NCBI GenBank assembly: GCA_913058395.1 | Contig: CAJXQI010000015.1 | Span: 1 to 64,000, forward strand | Source: an uncultured Colwellia sp. | Lineage (GTDB): Bacteria; Pseudomonadota; Gammaproteobacteria; Enterobacterales; Alteromonadaceae | Direction: 5' to 3' | Length of the DNA: 64,000 nt | In this document: piece by piece, positions 26,468 through 35,556 of the stretch | Numbering within the stretch: position 1 is the first letter of the stretch | How the letters are laid out: every line of letters begins with the position of its first letter | The notes under the pieces: generated by a model | Seen by the model: the letters and a program-made list of their open reading frames with translations, nothing else | Databases searched by the model: none | Told to the model about the DNA's origin: nothing | Position numbers and translations under genes: made by a program

Positions 26468-26495
26468 TTGAAGTATTATAATTTAGCAGTACTAG

Positions 26496-28913
26496 TTAAC
26501 CTGCTTTTAGGTAGTCCGAATCAAAATCATCTACATTAATTGTTATTTTTCTTTTGATTTCAGTGGCAATTAACAAGTCAGCTTCTTCTTGACTAATAAT
26601 ATTTGCTGATAAACCTTTTTCTGCAACAATATCAAGGTTGTAGAATGGCAGCTTTTCACCAAGTTCGCGACAAATCTTATCAAATATAGGCTCACAAGTA
26701 ATGATGTCTTCTAGGGTTTGCTCTAATTGCCCCAATACGTTTTCAGGCTCTCTGGTTAAATACTGACCTTGGCCCAAGCGAGTACGGCTTTCATTATGGT
26801 ATTGCATTAATTTAGCCACTTTATGATCGGTAGCATCCGATGGCTTTTTCAAATTACAACCTAGTGGTAAAATGATTGCTGTTAGCATTTTTGCAACTAT
26901 CTTATTCGGAAAGTTACTAATCAATTCACTGATTGCTTGCTGAATATTATAAAGGCTGTCTTCAAGTGCCCACTGTAAAAAAGGTAAATCAGCACTTTGA
27001 CGACCTTCATCGTTATAGCGCTTTAATGTTGCAGAGGCTAAATATAGGAAGCTTAAAATATCGCCAAGTCGAGCAGAAATACGTTCACGACGCTTTAAAT
27101 CTCCGCCTAGTGTCAACATTGCAATATCTGATAGCATGGCTAAGTTAGAGCTAAAGCGAGTCATTAACTGATAGTAACGTCTTGTTTCATCGTTGTAAGG
27201 TGCACTAAGCGCGTAACTACCGGTGAACGAAAACCAAACGCTGCGACAGATATTACTAATGGCGAAACCGACATGGCCAAACAGAGCATGGTCGAAATCG
27301 TTCAATGCTTGCTGTTCATCTTCATTATTTGCTGCGGCTAACTCAGCTAAAACGTAAGGATGACAACGAATGGCACCTTGGCCGTAAATAATCATACTAC
27401 GGGTAAGAATATTTGCGCCTTCAACGGTTATAGCAACGGGTGCGCCTTGGTAACCACGAGCGATATAGTTACCCGGTCCCATACAAACCCCTTTACCGCC
27501 ATGAATATCCATAGCATCGGCAACACAGTTGCGCATTTTTTCGGTTAAGTGATACTTTGAGATAGCTGATATAACACTTGGTTTTTCGCCTAAATCGATT
27601 GCACCTGTCGACATAGTCGTCACTGCATCCATCAAGTATGCATTACCACCAATTCTTGCTAACGCTTCTTCAACACCTTCCATTTTACCAATTGAAATTT
27701 TAAATTGACGACGAATTCTACTGTATGCACCTGTTGCTAAAGCAAGTGACTTAATACCACCAGCACTGTTTGATGGCAGGGTGATTGCACGACCTACAGA
27801 TAAACATTCAACGAGCATGCGCCAACCTTGACCAGCCATTTCTGGGCCACCAATAATGAAGTCTAATGGCACAAAGACGCCATCACCTTGGGTTGGACCA
27901 TTTTGAAAGGGTACGTTCAGTGGAAAGTGTCGGCGGCCAGTAATTACACCATCAATATCAGTTGGTATTAAGGCACATGTGATACCTAAGTCTTCCTGTT
28001 CACCTAGCAAGTGATCAGGATCTTGCAGTTTAAAGGCTAAGCCTAATACGGTCGCAACAGGTGCTAAGGTAATATAACGCTTATTCCATGTTAGGCGCAT
28101 GCCTAATACTTCTTCTCCGTTAAACTCACCACGACAAACAATGCCGAAATCGGGAATAGCGCCGGCATCTGAACCAGCTTCAGGGCTTGTTAAGGCAAAA
28201 CAGGGAATTTCGTCACCTTTAACTAACCTTGGCAGGTAGTGATCTTGCTGTTCTTTAGTACCATAGTGTTGTAGTAATTCACCAGGGCCCAATGAATTTG
28301 GTACACCAACGGTTGATGACAATACGCTACTAACACTAGAAAGCTTTTGTAAAACACGTGATTGAGCATAGGCACAAAACTCTAATCCGCCATATTGCTT
28401 TTTAATGATCATAGCAAAGAATTTATTATCTTTTAAATACTGCCATACCTCAGGCGATAAATCGGCAAGTTCATGTGTTGTTTGCCAATCATCAGTCATA
28501 CGACATACTACTTCGACAGGGCCGTCTAAGAACGCTTGTTCTTCTGGGCTCAGGCGAGGCTTAGGATAGTTATGCAGCTTTTTCCAATCAGGTGTGCCAC
28601 GAAATAATTCTGCTTCAAACCAAGTGGTGCCAGCGTCAATTGCTTCTTGTTCAGTATTTGACATTTCTGGCATGATACCTTTAAAGATAGTCAGTAATGG
28701 CTTCGTGATATATTGTTTACGAATATCAGCAACATTGAGTGGTATTGCGATAACGGCAAATAGAATCCATGAGAAAAAAGATATTACTTGGAAAAATGTT
28801 CCGACAACCATAAGTATGGTAAATGATACCGTAAATGAAGCGAGCGAGGCTCTTGAATAGGCCATAAACCCGCATAATGCGATGGCAATTAATGCCCAAG
28901 TTAAATAGTCCAC
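26496..28913 (-). CDS. fadE: Acyl-CoA dehydrogenase FadE
   Basis: 805 residues, close to the 814 of E. coli FadE and with the same layout: two N-terminal membrane helices (~4-22 and ~28-60), then the acyl-CoA dehydrogenase core with [18 protein letters not shown], the FAD block [16 protein letters not shown] and [18 protein letters not shown], and a long helical C-terminal DUF1974 region (~520-800). It catalyses the first oxidation of beta-oxidation at the inner membrane. The start is GTG 28913 with AAGGA upstream. A FadR-like operator lies 39-55 bp ahead. In E. coli fadE also neighbours yafJ; here a 4.2-kb island sits between. Confidence 0.96.
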   Translation of the reverse strand: MDYLTWALIAIALCGFMAYSRASLASFTVSFTILMVVGTFFQVISFFSWILFAVIAIPLNVADIRKQYITKPLLTIFKGIMPEMSNTEQEAIDAGTTWFEAELFRGTPDWKKLHNYPKPRLSPEEQAFLDGPVEVVCRMTDDWQTTHELADLSPEVWQYLKDNKFFAMIIKKQYGGLEFCAYAQSRVLQKLSSVSSVLSSTVGVPNSLGPGELLQHYGTKEQQDHYLPRLVKGDEIPCFALTSPEAGSDAGAIPDFGIVCRGEFNGEEVLGMRLTWNKRYITLAPVATVLGLAFKLQDPDHLLGEQEDLGITCALIPTDIDGVITGRRHFPLNVPFQNGPTQGDGVFVPLDFIIGGPEMAGQGWRMLVECLSVGRAITLPSNSAGGIKSLALATGAYSRIRRQFKISIGKMEGVEEALARIGGNAYLMDAVTTMSTGAIDLGEKPSVISAISKYHLTEKMRNCVADAMDIHGGKGVCMGPGNYIARGYQGAPVAITVEGANILTRSMIIYGQGAIRCHPYVLAELAAANNEDEQQALNDFDHALFGHVGFAISNICRSVWFSFTGSYALSAPYNDETRRYYQLMTRFSSNLAMLSDIAMLTLGGDLKRRERISARLGDILSFLYLASATLKRYNDEGRQSADLPFLQWALEDSLYNIQQAISELISNFPNKIVAKMLTAIILPLGCNLKKPSDATDHKVAKLMQYHNESRTRLGQGQYLTREPENVLGQLEQTLEDIITCEPIFDKICRELGEKLPFYNLDIVAEKGLSANIISQEEADLLIATEIKRKITINVDDFDSDYLKAG

Positions 28914-28951
28914 AAATTTTCCTTAATGTTGATGTTTAGCGTAAGTTACGC

Positions 28952-28968
28952 TCGAGGTCAGACCAGAT
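28952..28968 (-). promoter_or_regulatory. FadR-like operator of fadE
   Basis: On the minus strand the bases read ATCTGGTCTGACCTCGA, matching ANCTGGTCNGACNNGNT at nearly every fixed position. It sits 39 bp upstream of the fadE GTG, where FadR repression is expected. Confidence 0.7.
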
Positions 28969-29063
28969 TGATTGTTTAAGCTTAATTCGTATTGTGAATA
29001 ATTTCAAATTATTTATTGCCAATCTCTTCCCGCAGTAAAGTGTACTTTGTTTTGGGGCTTAGA

Positions 29064-29086
29064 AAGTGTGTGAATTAATGGCGATG
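29064..29086. repeat. Left direct repeat of the island (copy of the yafJ 5' end)
   Basis: AAGTGTGTGAATTAATGGC (29064-29082) is identical to 33307-33325; after one mismatched base, ATG matches again, giving 22 of 23 identical. The repeat contains a GTG start and the codons for MCELMAM, the N-terminus of YafJ. Here the frame runs on for only ~20 unrelated codons to a stop near 29149. It is interpreted as the left attachment-site copy of the inserted island. Confidence 0.75.
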
Positions 29087-29211
29087 TCAAATATAAATAT
29101 GTCTTCGGCCCACATTTTGTCAAAGTCTAACTCATTACTATCTCTATAAATTTATTTTAGCTCCTCTATCATTTCAGCTTTATGTCCTTATATTTTTTGG
29201 GATATAAGCGG

Positions 29212-29871
29212 TTAAAAATCAATTACATCTTTTAGCTGCTCATTTAGGAATGTATCTTCCAGAACATGCCATTTCCAAAAAACTGCAAACGGATAATCGT
29301 CTTGTATCATTACAGTCAAACGTTCCTTCGCAGCTAACTTCTCGGAAGGGGTATACATTTTCTTTTTTAGGATTAAACGATATTGCTGAAATTCAACGTG
29401 TAAATTAAATATAATATCCATTAGCACTACACGTGTAATACCTCTTAAAGGCGTATTTTTTTCGTTATAGCAAAGATGGATAAGCTCCGCAGTATTTTGT
29501 GATTGAACGTCATCTTGAAGAGCTGTTACCGATATGTCCGCTGTATCAATGATACTTGGTAGTAAACATTTTATTTTTTTAAAGACATCAATATTAACAT
29601 CACAACAATCTAATAAGTTCGTGTGTGCAACACCTTTTATGCTGTTACATCGACTACATGCATAAAATAAATTGCCCCAGTCATATTTTTTCGCGTCATC
29701 ACCCTTGTGTGGATCGAAATGCTCAATTTCAGGATCTAAAAGAGAATCTCTTTCACATAAATAACATTTGCCATGAAACATAGGCTCTAAAATATCAACG
29801 ACTTCTTGAGTGTTGTATTGGTTAGAATTTAGGCAGTCTGGGGCTTTTGCGATTCTATCTACATTAAACAT
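29212..29871 (-). CDS. ptuB: Septu-like HNH endonuclease (PtuB)
   Basis: 219 residues. The HNH zinc-finger nuclease lies at ~30-85: CYLCERDSLLDPEIEHFDPHK supplies the first CxxC pair and the His of the beta-beta-alpha-metal core, and WGNLFYACSRCNSIKG supplies the Asn and second CxxC. The C-terminal ~120 residues are helical. Its start overlaps the stop of the ATPase gene by 1 nt (TAATG), so the two are coupled. An ATPase plus HNH pair of these sizes is the composition of the Septu anti-phage system, in which PtuB is the DNA-cutting effector. The identification is by architecture and motifs. Confidence 0.7.
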   Translation of the reverse strand: MFNVDRIAKAPDCLNSNQYNTQEVVDILEPMFHGKCYLCERDSLLDPEIEHFDPHKGDDAKKYDWGNLFYACSRCNSIKGVAHTNLLDCCDVNIDVFKKIKCLLPSIIDTADISVTALQDDVQSQNTAELIHLCYNEKNTPLRGITRVVLMDIIFNLHVEFQQYRLILKKKMYTPSEKLAAKERLTVMIQDDYPFAVFWKWHVLEDTFLNEQLKDVIDF

Positions 29872-31337
29872 TATTCTTCTTCCATGTCTGCTAGAATGTT
29901 TGCCCCTTGCAAATAGAACGACTTTTCTCGGCTATTTAATTTGTCAAATAAAGGTTCTATAGAGTCGATTAATTCTTGTAGCGAACCATGATTAACATCA
30001 GTTGCATTCATCACATCAGAAAGGTTCTTAAACTTTTCATCTAATATTAGGGAAGTGGGCTTTATGCCTAGTATTCCCTCTAAAACTGCAGAATACGAAT
30101 AAAATGAAAGGTCTTCATCTATTTGAGCGTTCTTCTCAACATCAAAAATAACGGCATCGTTTACCGACATAAGTACAAACGGTGAATGCGTCGAAACAAT
30201 AAATTGTGCATTAGGAAACAAACTTGAAAGAAATGGTAAAACTTTTCGTTGTAATGACGCGTGTAAGTGAACATCAATTTCATCAATAACAACGAAGCCT
30301 GCAATGGTTTGAGGAGTGTATTCTGATACTTCTGTTTGCATTAATAGCTCAACAAATACAGATAGAATTGCGGAGTAACCTGATGATAAATCTCTGAAAG
30401 AAAATCGTTTTTTACCCGTTTGTATAATTTCGTAGTTAAGTGTGTCGTCGTTAAACTCTATTTCTGTTGAATCATCATCCAAAAGAACTTTCAGTGATTC
30501 AACAAATTGTTTTTTCCATATAGCTAAATCTTGTGATACTGAATCATCTTGTTTTTGCGCTCTCAAAGCACTCTTAACTTCCCAGTTAGCTAAAAATTTC
30601 TCGAGTAATGAACCGGCATTTGAATTTCTACCTTGGTGAATTTGCTGTTTTATATTCAGTTTTTCTTGTTCCAATGAGCCAATGTTATGAACTTGTTCAA
30701 ACGATGAATGCCTATTTGCATTGAAGAAAAGACTTAATGTTACCCCTTTCTCTGAATCAACAGCATTGTTATCGTAATTGATATCGATATGTTTAATTGT
30801 TTTCTGAGCAGAATTTATTTCTGATAGGGAACATTGTTGTTGCAAGCTCTCATTATTATGTGATACTTCCTGTTCATAAGCAGCATTTATTGGAGCTAAA
30901 TCGTTTTCCAGCTTATTAGGAGAAATGTCATTTTGAAGTGTTCTAATTCTCCGCTCTATAGCAATTATTTCGCTTTGAATTTCTTCTCTTTCAACTGAAT
31001 TTAAATTAAGTTGGCTCAACATCATATTGTTATTCATTAAGTTTTTATTTTCTGCATATATCATATCCAGCGTATGCAATTTTTGTTGTTCAAACATTTT
31101 AGTAGCGAAAAATATATCTTGTTGTAAACTTTTTTTTCTATGCTCTTCATTATTTTTAATGTTTAGAAATGTAGATCTATAATTATGAGCATTACTCAAT
31201 ATTTCAAATATTGATTCTAAAAGTTGAGTTTTACCACAGCCATTTTTACCTGTAACAATAAGGTCCTTTCCGCTTAAAATAATTTCAATCTTCTTTTCTG
31301 TGTAAGGAATAATTCCATTTATCTTTGCAATGCGCAT
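29871..31337 (-). CDS. ptuA: Septu-like AAA/ABC-type ATPase (PtuA)
   Basis: 488 residues, SMC/RecF-like ATPase. Walker A is VTGKNGCGKTQLLES (~30-45); a coiled coil and insertion span ~90-300 (KNLMNNNMMLSQLNLN.., EREEIQSEIIAIERRIRTL); the signature motif is RDLSSGYSAILSVF, Walker B FVVIDEIDVHLHA, and the H-loop VSTHSPFVL. These features and the partnered HNH gene fit PtuA of Septu, which binds ATP and holds PtuB in a complex until phage infection. ATG 31337 is chosen because AGGA lies 7 nt ahead; the ATG at 31343 is only 1 nt from it. A three-membrane-helix protein gene lies 120 bp upstream on the same strand. Confidence 0.72.
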   Translation of the reverse strand: MRIAKINGIIPYTEKKIEIILSGKDLIVTGKNGCGKTQLLESIFEILSNAHNYRSTFLNIKNNEEHRKKSLQQDIFFATKMFEQQKLHTLDMIYAENKNLMNNNMMLSQLNLNSVEREEIQSEIIAIERRIRTLQNDISPNKLENDLAPINAAYEQEVSHNNESLQQQCSLSEINSAQKTIKHIDINYDNNAVDSEKGVTLSLFFNANRHSSFEQVHNIGSLEQEKLNIKQQIHQGRNSNAGSLLEKFLANWEVKSALRAQKQDDSVSQDLAIWKKQFVESLKVLLDDDSTEIEFNDDTLNYEIIQTGKKRFSFRDLSSGYSAILSVFVELLMQTEVSEYTPQTIAGFVVIDEIDVHLHASLQRKVLPFLSSLFPNAQFIVSTHSPFVLMSVNDAVIFDVEKNAQIDEDLSFYSYSAVLEGILGIKPTSLILDEKFKNLSDVMNATDVNHGSLQELIDSIEPLFDKLNSREKSFYLQGANILADMEEE

Positions 31338-31457
31338 GCTCATTTCCTGATTGGCTTATGAAGGTTTTATAAATATTAAGGGGGCTTCACTGTTTTTATT
31401 TTTTCGTTAGTTTTGTTACCAGTGATATCAATTGTTCATTCATTGTAATACAGCAAC

Positions 31458-32453
31458 TTATTTGAGCTCAACTGCTTGCTTAATAGCAAAATTTTGTAAG
31501 TCTTCTACTACTAACTGCTCGTTTATGGTTCTAAATTTACCACCTACGTCTATATATTTCATTTCTTCAGTTAATTGTAAATTATGACCAATACCAGAAA
31601 AGTCGCATAAATTTATATAATAAGATTTAGCAATTCTATAAGCTGCGACTAACTCATCAGTTGTTGTGCCTATTGTTAATAAAGACTCTGTCTCAGGTTG
31701 CTTTTGCAACTTAACAGGAACCAAAACACCTTTATTAGCTAAATCAATATAGATTTCTTGAATACCTAGCTTTTCAGAAAGACGAAACAACGTACTACAT
31801 GCGCCTAGGTAAGATGATAATGTCATGTCGCTATTTACATCACGTATTACTCTATCGATTGCCCACCTAGCACTTGTTAGTTCTGATTCAATATCATTAA
31901 AAGCTTCCTCTATAGGAGCGGGCAAACCATCTTTAGGCGAGCCTTTGAAAAAATTACGATGTAACCTAGGGTGAATTCGAAACTTAACTTTTACACAATC
32001 TAAGAAATCTGTTTCCCCAATTTGCTCATAATATGCAAATAATTCTTGTCTATGAGAACGGTACGTATCTAAGTTGTTTTTATATGAAACGATCTCTATT
32101 TGCTTAGCTGATTGTTCCGTAGAATGTAGTCGGCTAACTAATACAGATAATGGAATTGCCAATGATAACAATGCCAAAGGTAATACAGATATAGTTATAA
32201 ATTTATTAAAGCCAATAGCTGTAAGATCTATATCAAAACCTTGCCAAGCGAAGTAACCTATGGAGAAAAAATAGTACACTGGGGATAAGATAGCTAACCA
32301 AAGTAAACCTTGTTTGACTAAGCCTAGTTCCGGGTGCAATGTTAAAGAAAACTTAATTTTATCGCATAAATGATTGCCACGTGCGAAGATAATTAACACA
32401 GTAATAAGTGCTAGAATAAAAGGGGCAATAACCAAAATCAATAATTGCATCAT
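31458..32453 (-). CDS. Unknown three-TM membrane protein in the defence island
   Basis: 331 residues. Three hydrophobic segments (~2-24, 48-70, 82-106) anchor a mostly helical cytosolic region (~110-331), with motifs such as FKGSPKDGLPAPIEEAFNDI and RTINEQLVVEDLQNFAI. I recognise no named family. It is on the same strand as ptuA-ptuB, 120 bp upstream of ptuA, and lies inside the same direct-repeat-bounded island, so it may be a third component, a regulator or a separate cargo gene. AGGAG lies 12 nt before ATG 32453. An attC-like hairpin is found 23 bp upstream. Confidence 0.65.
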   Translation of the reverse strand: MMQLLILVIAPFILALITVLIIFARGNHLCDKIKFSLTLHPELGLVKQGLLWLAILSPVYYFFSIGYFAWQGFDIDLTAIGFNKFITISVLPLALLSLAIPLSVLVSRLHSTEQSAKQIEIVSYKNNLDTYRSHRQELFAYYEQIGETDFLDCVKVKFRIHPRLHRNFFKGSPKDGLPAPIEEAFNDIESELTSARWAIDRVIRDVNSDMTLSSYLGACSTLFRLSEKLGIQEIYIDLANKGVLVPVKLQKQPETESLLTIGTTTDELVAAYRIAKSYYINLCDFSGIGHNLQLTEEMKYIDVGGKFRTINEQLVVEDLQNFAIKQAVELK

Positions 32454-33308
32454 ACTTCTGAGTTATCTCCTGCTGCATAACGCCCTGTTAAGGGGAAAAT
32501 TATAGTTGGCTAAAATGTGAAGCGGAGTGGAACCAGCTAACTGTAATTTGTCCCGCTTGAACAGCTTATTATGTAGACGTCTTAGTAATATCCATCTACT
32601 TGACTACGAGATAAAATACTCCAATTTCTTTTAATTTCAAGCTCTTATTGTCCATATTATCGATGTTGTCTATGATGTTCTTCGAGTATTAGTGAGGTTT
32701 CACACTAGTAATATGAAGGCTTTCCTATATAACTTGTTTAAATTCAGGTTCTTATGCGGTATTTTTTCTAAAAGATGTGTGTTGCTGCTAATTCTCAGTA
32801 ATACACAAAACTTTGATTTTAATCATAAAAGAGGAAGGAGTGTTACAGGCTATTAAGCGCTTTTGATTTCAGTCGCGTTTGACGTTGATTGATATCGGCT
32901 TTCGATAACAGGGCGCAGGCCTTTAAGGATGATTTTTCCGTAATCGTCAAACAGCTTTTACTATCACTTTTTGGTGTAAATCAGTTTAAATGACAAAACA
33001 TTAATAATGAGTCACCAACCGTTTTAATAAACTTTTCTTCGTGCTCTGCTTACGCATGTTACTCTGTTCTAATAGATCAAATACTAACATAAGGCATGTC
33101 TGACAAGGAATTTAAATGGTGTTTAATATGCATTAAATAATTAAAATCTAAGATGAATTAATGTAAATACAATAGTAAAATAATTTCATGTAAAGTTAGT
33201 ACAAACAAACAAACAAACAATTAATTTTATTTTCTATTATCGTTACTGACGCTTTGTAGTTTTATTATTATGTTTGTGTAACCTATTAAAAAATCGGGTG
33301 TTTTATAA
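32454..33308. other. Gene-poor right part of the island
   Basis: 855 bp without a convincing gene. It holds the attC-like hairpin (32476-32573), a short minus-strand coding-like remnant at 32853-32957 (KLFDDYGKIILKGLRPV, then a stop), and an ACAA microsatellite at 33201-33220. No integrase, reverse transcriptase or RNA gene was seen. The last ~200 bp must now supply the promoter for yafJ. Confidence 0.5.
32476..32573. other. attC-like imperfect hairpin
   Basis: A 98-nt palindrome: CATAA, CTGTT, AAG, GGG and AAATTATAGTTGGCT on the left pair with TTATG, AACAG, CTT, CCC and AGCTAACTGTAATTT on the right. There are three unpaired G on the right arm (32550, 32555, 32559) and a 4-nt unpaired spacer near the base. 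The left end ATAACGCCCTGTTAAGGGG is what I know from Vibrio-type integron attC sites; the right end (TTATTATG) departs from the expected GCGTTATG. It may be a decayed or divergent cassette recombination site. Confidence 0.4.
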
Positions 33309-33329
33309 GTGTGTGAATTAATGGCCATG
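33307..33329. repeat. Right direct repeat of the island, at the yafJ start
   Basis: This is the second copy of the 23-bp repeat (see 29064), one mismatch. It starts 2 nt before the GTG start of yafJ and covers its first seven codons. The sequence to its right is the intact yafJ gene, so this is the right junction. Confidence 0.75.
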
Positions 33330-34112
33330 AGTGCCAATGTACCAACAGATATTTGTTTTAGTTTTAGTGGTTTAATGCAGCGTGGTGGTAATACTGGGCC
33401 GCATAAAGATGGTTGGGGCATTACTTTCTATGAAGGTAAGGGCTGTCGCAGCTTTAAAGACCCACTACCCAGTGCGCATTCACCTATTGCGAAACTCGTA
33501 ACAGACTATCCCATTAAAAGTGAAACGGTTGTTTGTCATATCCGACAAGCTAACTCAGGTGAAATTTCATTAGTGAACACTCATCCGTTTATTCGTCCAA
33601 TGTGGGGAAAAAACTGGACTTACGCGCATAATGGTCAGTTAGCTGATTTTAAAGATAAATTAAAAATAAGATATCACTTACCTGTCGGCGAAACGGATAG
33701 TGAACATGCTTTTTGTTGGTTATTAGATCAATTATTGTTGAAGTTTGATGGTGAAGAACCAAATACAGAAGTACTGTTTGATTATATTGTTGAGCAATGC
33801 AGAGAAATTAACAAGTTGGGCGTATTTAATTTATTACTAACCGATGGTGACAATTTATTTGTTTATTGCGCTAATAAATTACACTGGTTAACCCGCCGTG
33901 CGCCATTTGGTAAGGCAAGCTTGATTGATGCTGAGATGGTGGTGAATTTTGATCAAGAAACAACCGAGAACGATATTGTTACTGTGATTGCAACGCAACC
34001 GTTAACTGATGATGAAACTTGGAAGAAAATGCAACCAGGAGAAGGGTTATTGTTTAGTAAAGGACAATTGATTTGTGAAAGCCAGCTTGATGAAACTATA
34101 TTTTGTAGGTGA
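33309..34112 (+). CDS. yafJ: Class II glutamine amidotransferase YafJ
   Basis: A 267-residue class II (Ntn-type) glutamine amidotransferase domain protein, colinear with E. coli YafJ. The catalytic Cys2 directly follows the GTG start (MCELMAMSANVPTD), which fixes the start. Other family blocks are QRGGNTGPHKDGWGI, VCHIRQANSGEIS, NWTYAHNGQL and PVGETDSEHAFCW. It lacks a synthase domain, so the acceptor is unknown. The gene is intact, but its first seven codons are one copy of the island's direct repeat, meaning its promoter region now comes from the island. Confidence 0.93.
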   Translation: MCELMAMSANVPTDICFSFSGLMQRGGNTGPHKDGWGITFYEGKGCRSFKDPLPSAHSPIAKLVTDYPIKSETVVCHIRQANSGEISLVNTHPFIRPMWGKNWTYAHNGQLADFKDKLKIRYHLPVGETDSEHAFCWLLDQLLLKFDGEEPNTEVLFDYIVEQCREINKLGVFNLLLTDGDNLFVYCANKLHWLTRRAPFGKASLIDAEMVVNFDQETTENDIVTVIATQPLTDDETWKKMQPGEGLLFSKGQLICESQLDETIFCR

Positions 34113-34114
34113 TG

Positions 34115-34882
34115 CTATTTGCTAGCTGATTCTTTAGTGTCAATAATATCAACAGATTCTAACTGGGCTTCAAATTGTTCAACATCACCTTTGATTTGAT
34201 AAAGCTTTACTAAAAGATAATCAAGCTCAGGAGCAAACCACGCATAAGTAATACGTTTTTTCTCAACCACTTCACGTTTAAATTTAACTGTTTTTACTAA
34301 ACCATATGGCAGCATGATTTCTTCTTCGCCATCATATTGATAGACGTAATTTTTCAGTGAGCCAGATGATTTTATGACAGGATAAACAAATTGCTTTTGT
34401 TCAGGCTTACTTATTAAGTTAAGGCGATGTTGTAGGTGATAGCTTAGTGAGTCTTGAATGTTATCAGGAAAATCTATGGTTTTAGTTTTGTTCTTCTTTT
34501 CATCAGTTGCAGTACCGTTAGCAGTGTCGTAACTCCACTCATAGTACTTATCTCGACCAGTACCTTCGCGCTTGAAAACATAGTTTGTTGGCGTAACTTT
34601 ATTACCGTTAAGCTTAACAGTAGAGGTTTCATCACGAGTATCCGAAAAAATTAGCCACTCAATATCAGTATGGTAGCTATATTTCGCCATGCCATTGTCT
34701 AAATAACTAAGTTTACGTGTGGCTTTACCTACGGATTTAGAGCTGCGTAAAATAGTGTAATTTGCATTAAATGCAGGAACCATTACCTTGCTTGTTTGAT
34801 CTGTTGCCTGAGCAAAAGATGTGGAACTGAACAATGTTAAAGTAGAAGCTAACAATGTGACATAAGGTAATGATTTCAACAT
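34115..34882 (-). CDS. DUF3108-domain periplasmic protein
   Basis: 255 residues with a signal peptide (residues ~1-24, ending SFA). The mature part is beta-rich, with FNANYTILRSSKSVGKATRKLSY, the WLIFSDTRDETST block and PDNIQDSLSYHLQHRLNL, the pattern of DUF3108. This family often follows purN in Alteromonadales, as here (23 bp after purN), though it has no known purine role; envelope function is likely. Its 3' end is 2 bp from the yafJ stop (convergent). Confidence 0.8.
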   Translation of the reverse strand: MLKSLPYVTLLASTLTLFSSTSFAQATDQTSKVMVPAFNANYTILRSSKSVGKATRKLSYLDNGMAKYSYHTDIEWLIFSDTRDETSTVKLNGNKVTPTNYVFKREGTGRDKYYEWSYDTANGTATDEKKNKTKTIDFPDNIQDSLSYHLQHRLNLISKPEQKQFVYPVIKSSGSLKNYVYQYDGEEEIMLPYGLVKTVKFKREVVEKKRITYAWFAPELDYLLVKLYQIKGDVEQFEAQLESVDIIDTKESASK

Positions 34883-34905
34883 ATAAAATTCTCTAAAAAT
34901 AAGGT

Positions 34906-35550
34906 CTATTCTTCGCTAGCATACCCTGAAATTGGTAAAATCACACCATCAAACATTGCATTTTCACCAGTCATGGTGACACGTTTACTACAACACCAAT
35001 TGACCACAAGCGGGTAAATACGGTGCTCTTGTTGGTGAACGCGCTGTGCAAGGTCTTCAGCAGTGTCTTCAGGGAATACAGGCACTTTAGCTTGTAAGAC
35101 CACAGGACCGCCGTCAAGTTCCTCAGTAACAAAATGAACGCTAACACCATGCTCACTATCGCCAGCGTCAATTGCTCGCTGATGAGTATGTAATCCTTGG
35201 TATTTAGGTAGAAGAGAAGGGTGTATATTGATTAAACGACCTTGGTAAGTTTGCACAAACTTAGGTGTTAATATACGCATAAAGCCAGCAAGCACGACAA
35301 GATCAGGTTGATAGTTATTAATCTCAGTGATGAGAGCACTATCGTAATCTTCACGGCTATCGAAGTCTTTATGTGAGAGCACTGCGGTTGCAATATCTGC
35401 GTCTTGTGCTCGTGTTAATCCATATGCGTCAGCTTTATTAGAAACTACGGCGACAACTTCACCGCCATAGTTTTCTTGCTTACAGGCGTCAATAATCGCC
35501 TGTAAGTTTGTGCCGCCGCCGGAAATGAGTACTACAATTCGGCTTCGCAT
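34906..35550 (-). CDS. purN: Phosphoribosylglycinamide formyltransferase
   Basis: A 214-residue GAR transformylase: it moves the formyl group from 10-formyltetrahydrofolate to GAR in step 3 of purine synthesis. It has the GAR-binding start VVLISGGGTNLQAIIDA, LAGFMRILTP, the catalytic NIHPSLLPKYQGLHTH (Asn, His) and HFVTEELDGGPV (Asp). It begins 6 bp after the purM stop, so the two genes form the standard purMN operon, with the DUF3108 gene third. Confidence 0.97.
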   Translation of the reverse strand: MRSRIVVLISGGGTNLQAIIDACKQENYGGEVVAVVSNKADAYGLTRAQDADIATAVLSHKDFDSREDYDSALITEINNYQPDLVVLAGFMRILTPKFVQTYQGRLINIHPSLLPKYQGLHTHQRAIDAGDSEHGVSVHFVTEELDGGPVVLQAKVPVFPEDTAEDLAQRVHQQEHRIYPLVVNWCCSKRVTMTGENAMFDGVILPISGYASEE

Positions 35551-35556
35551 GGTTAA

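Noticed and set aside
29212-31337. Retron with RT, ATPase and HNH genes
   Set aside because: The ATPase/HNH pair occurs in some retrons, but no reverse transcriptase gene lies within the island, so plain Septu is the simpler reading.
33201-33220. ACAA microsatellite as an attachment or terminal repeat
   Set aside because: A simple-sequence run with no partner copy at the left end of the island.
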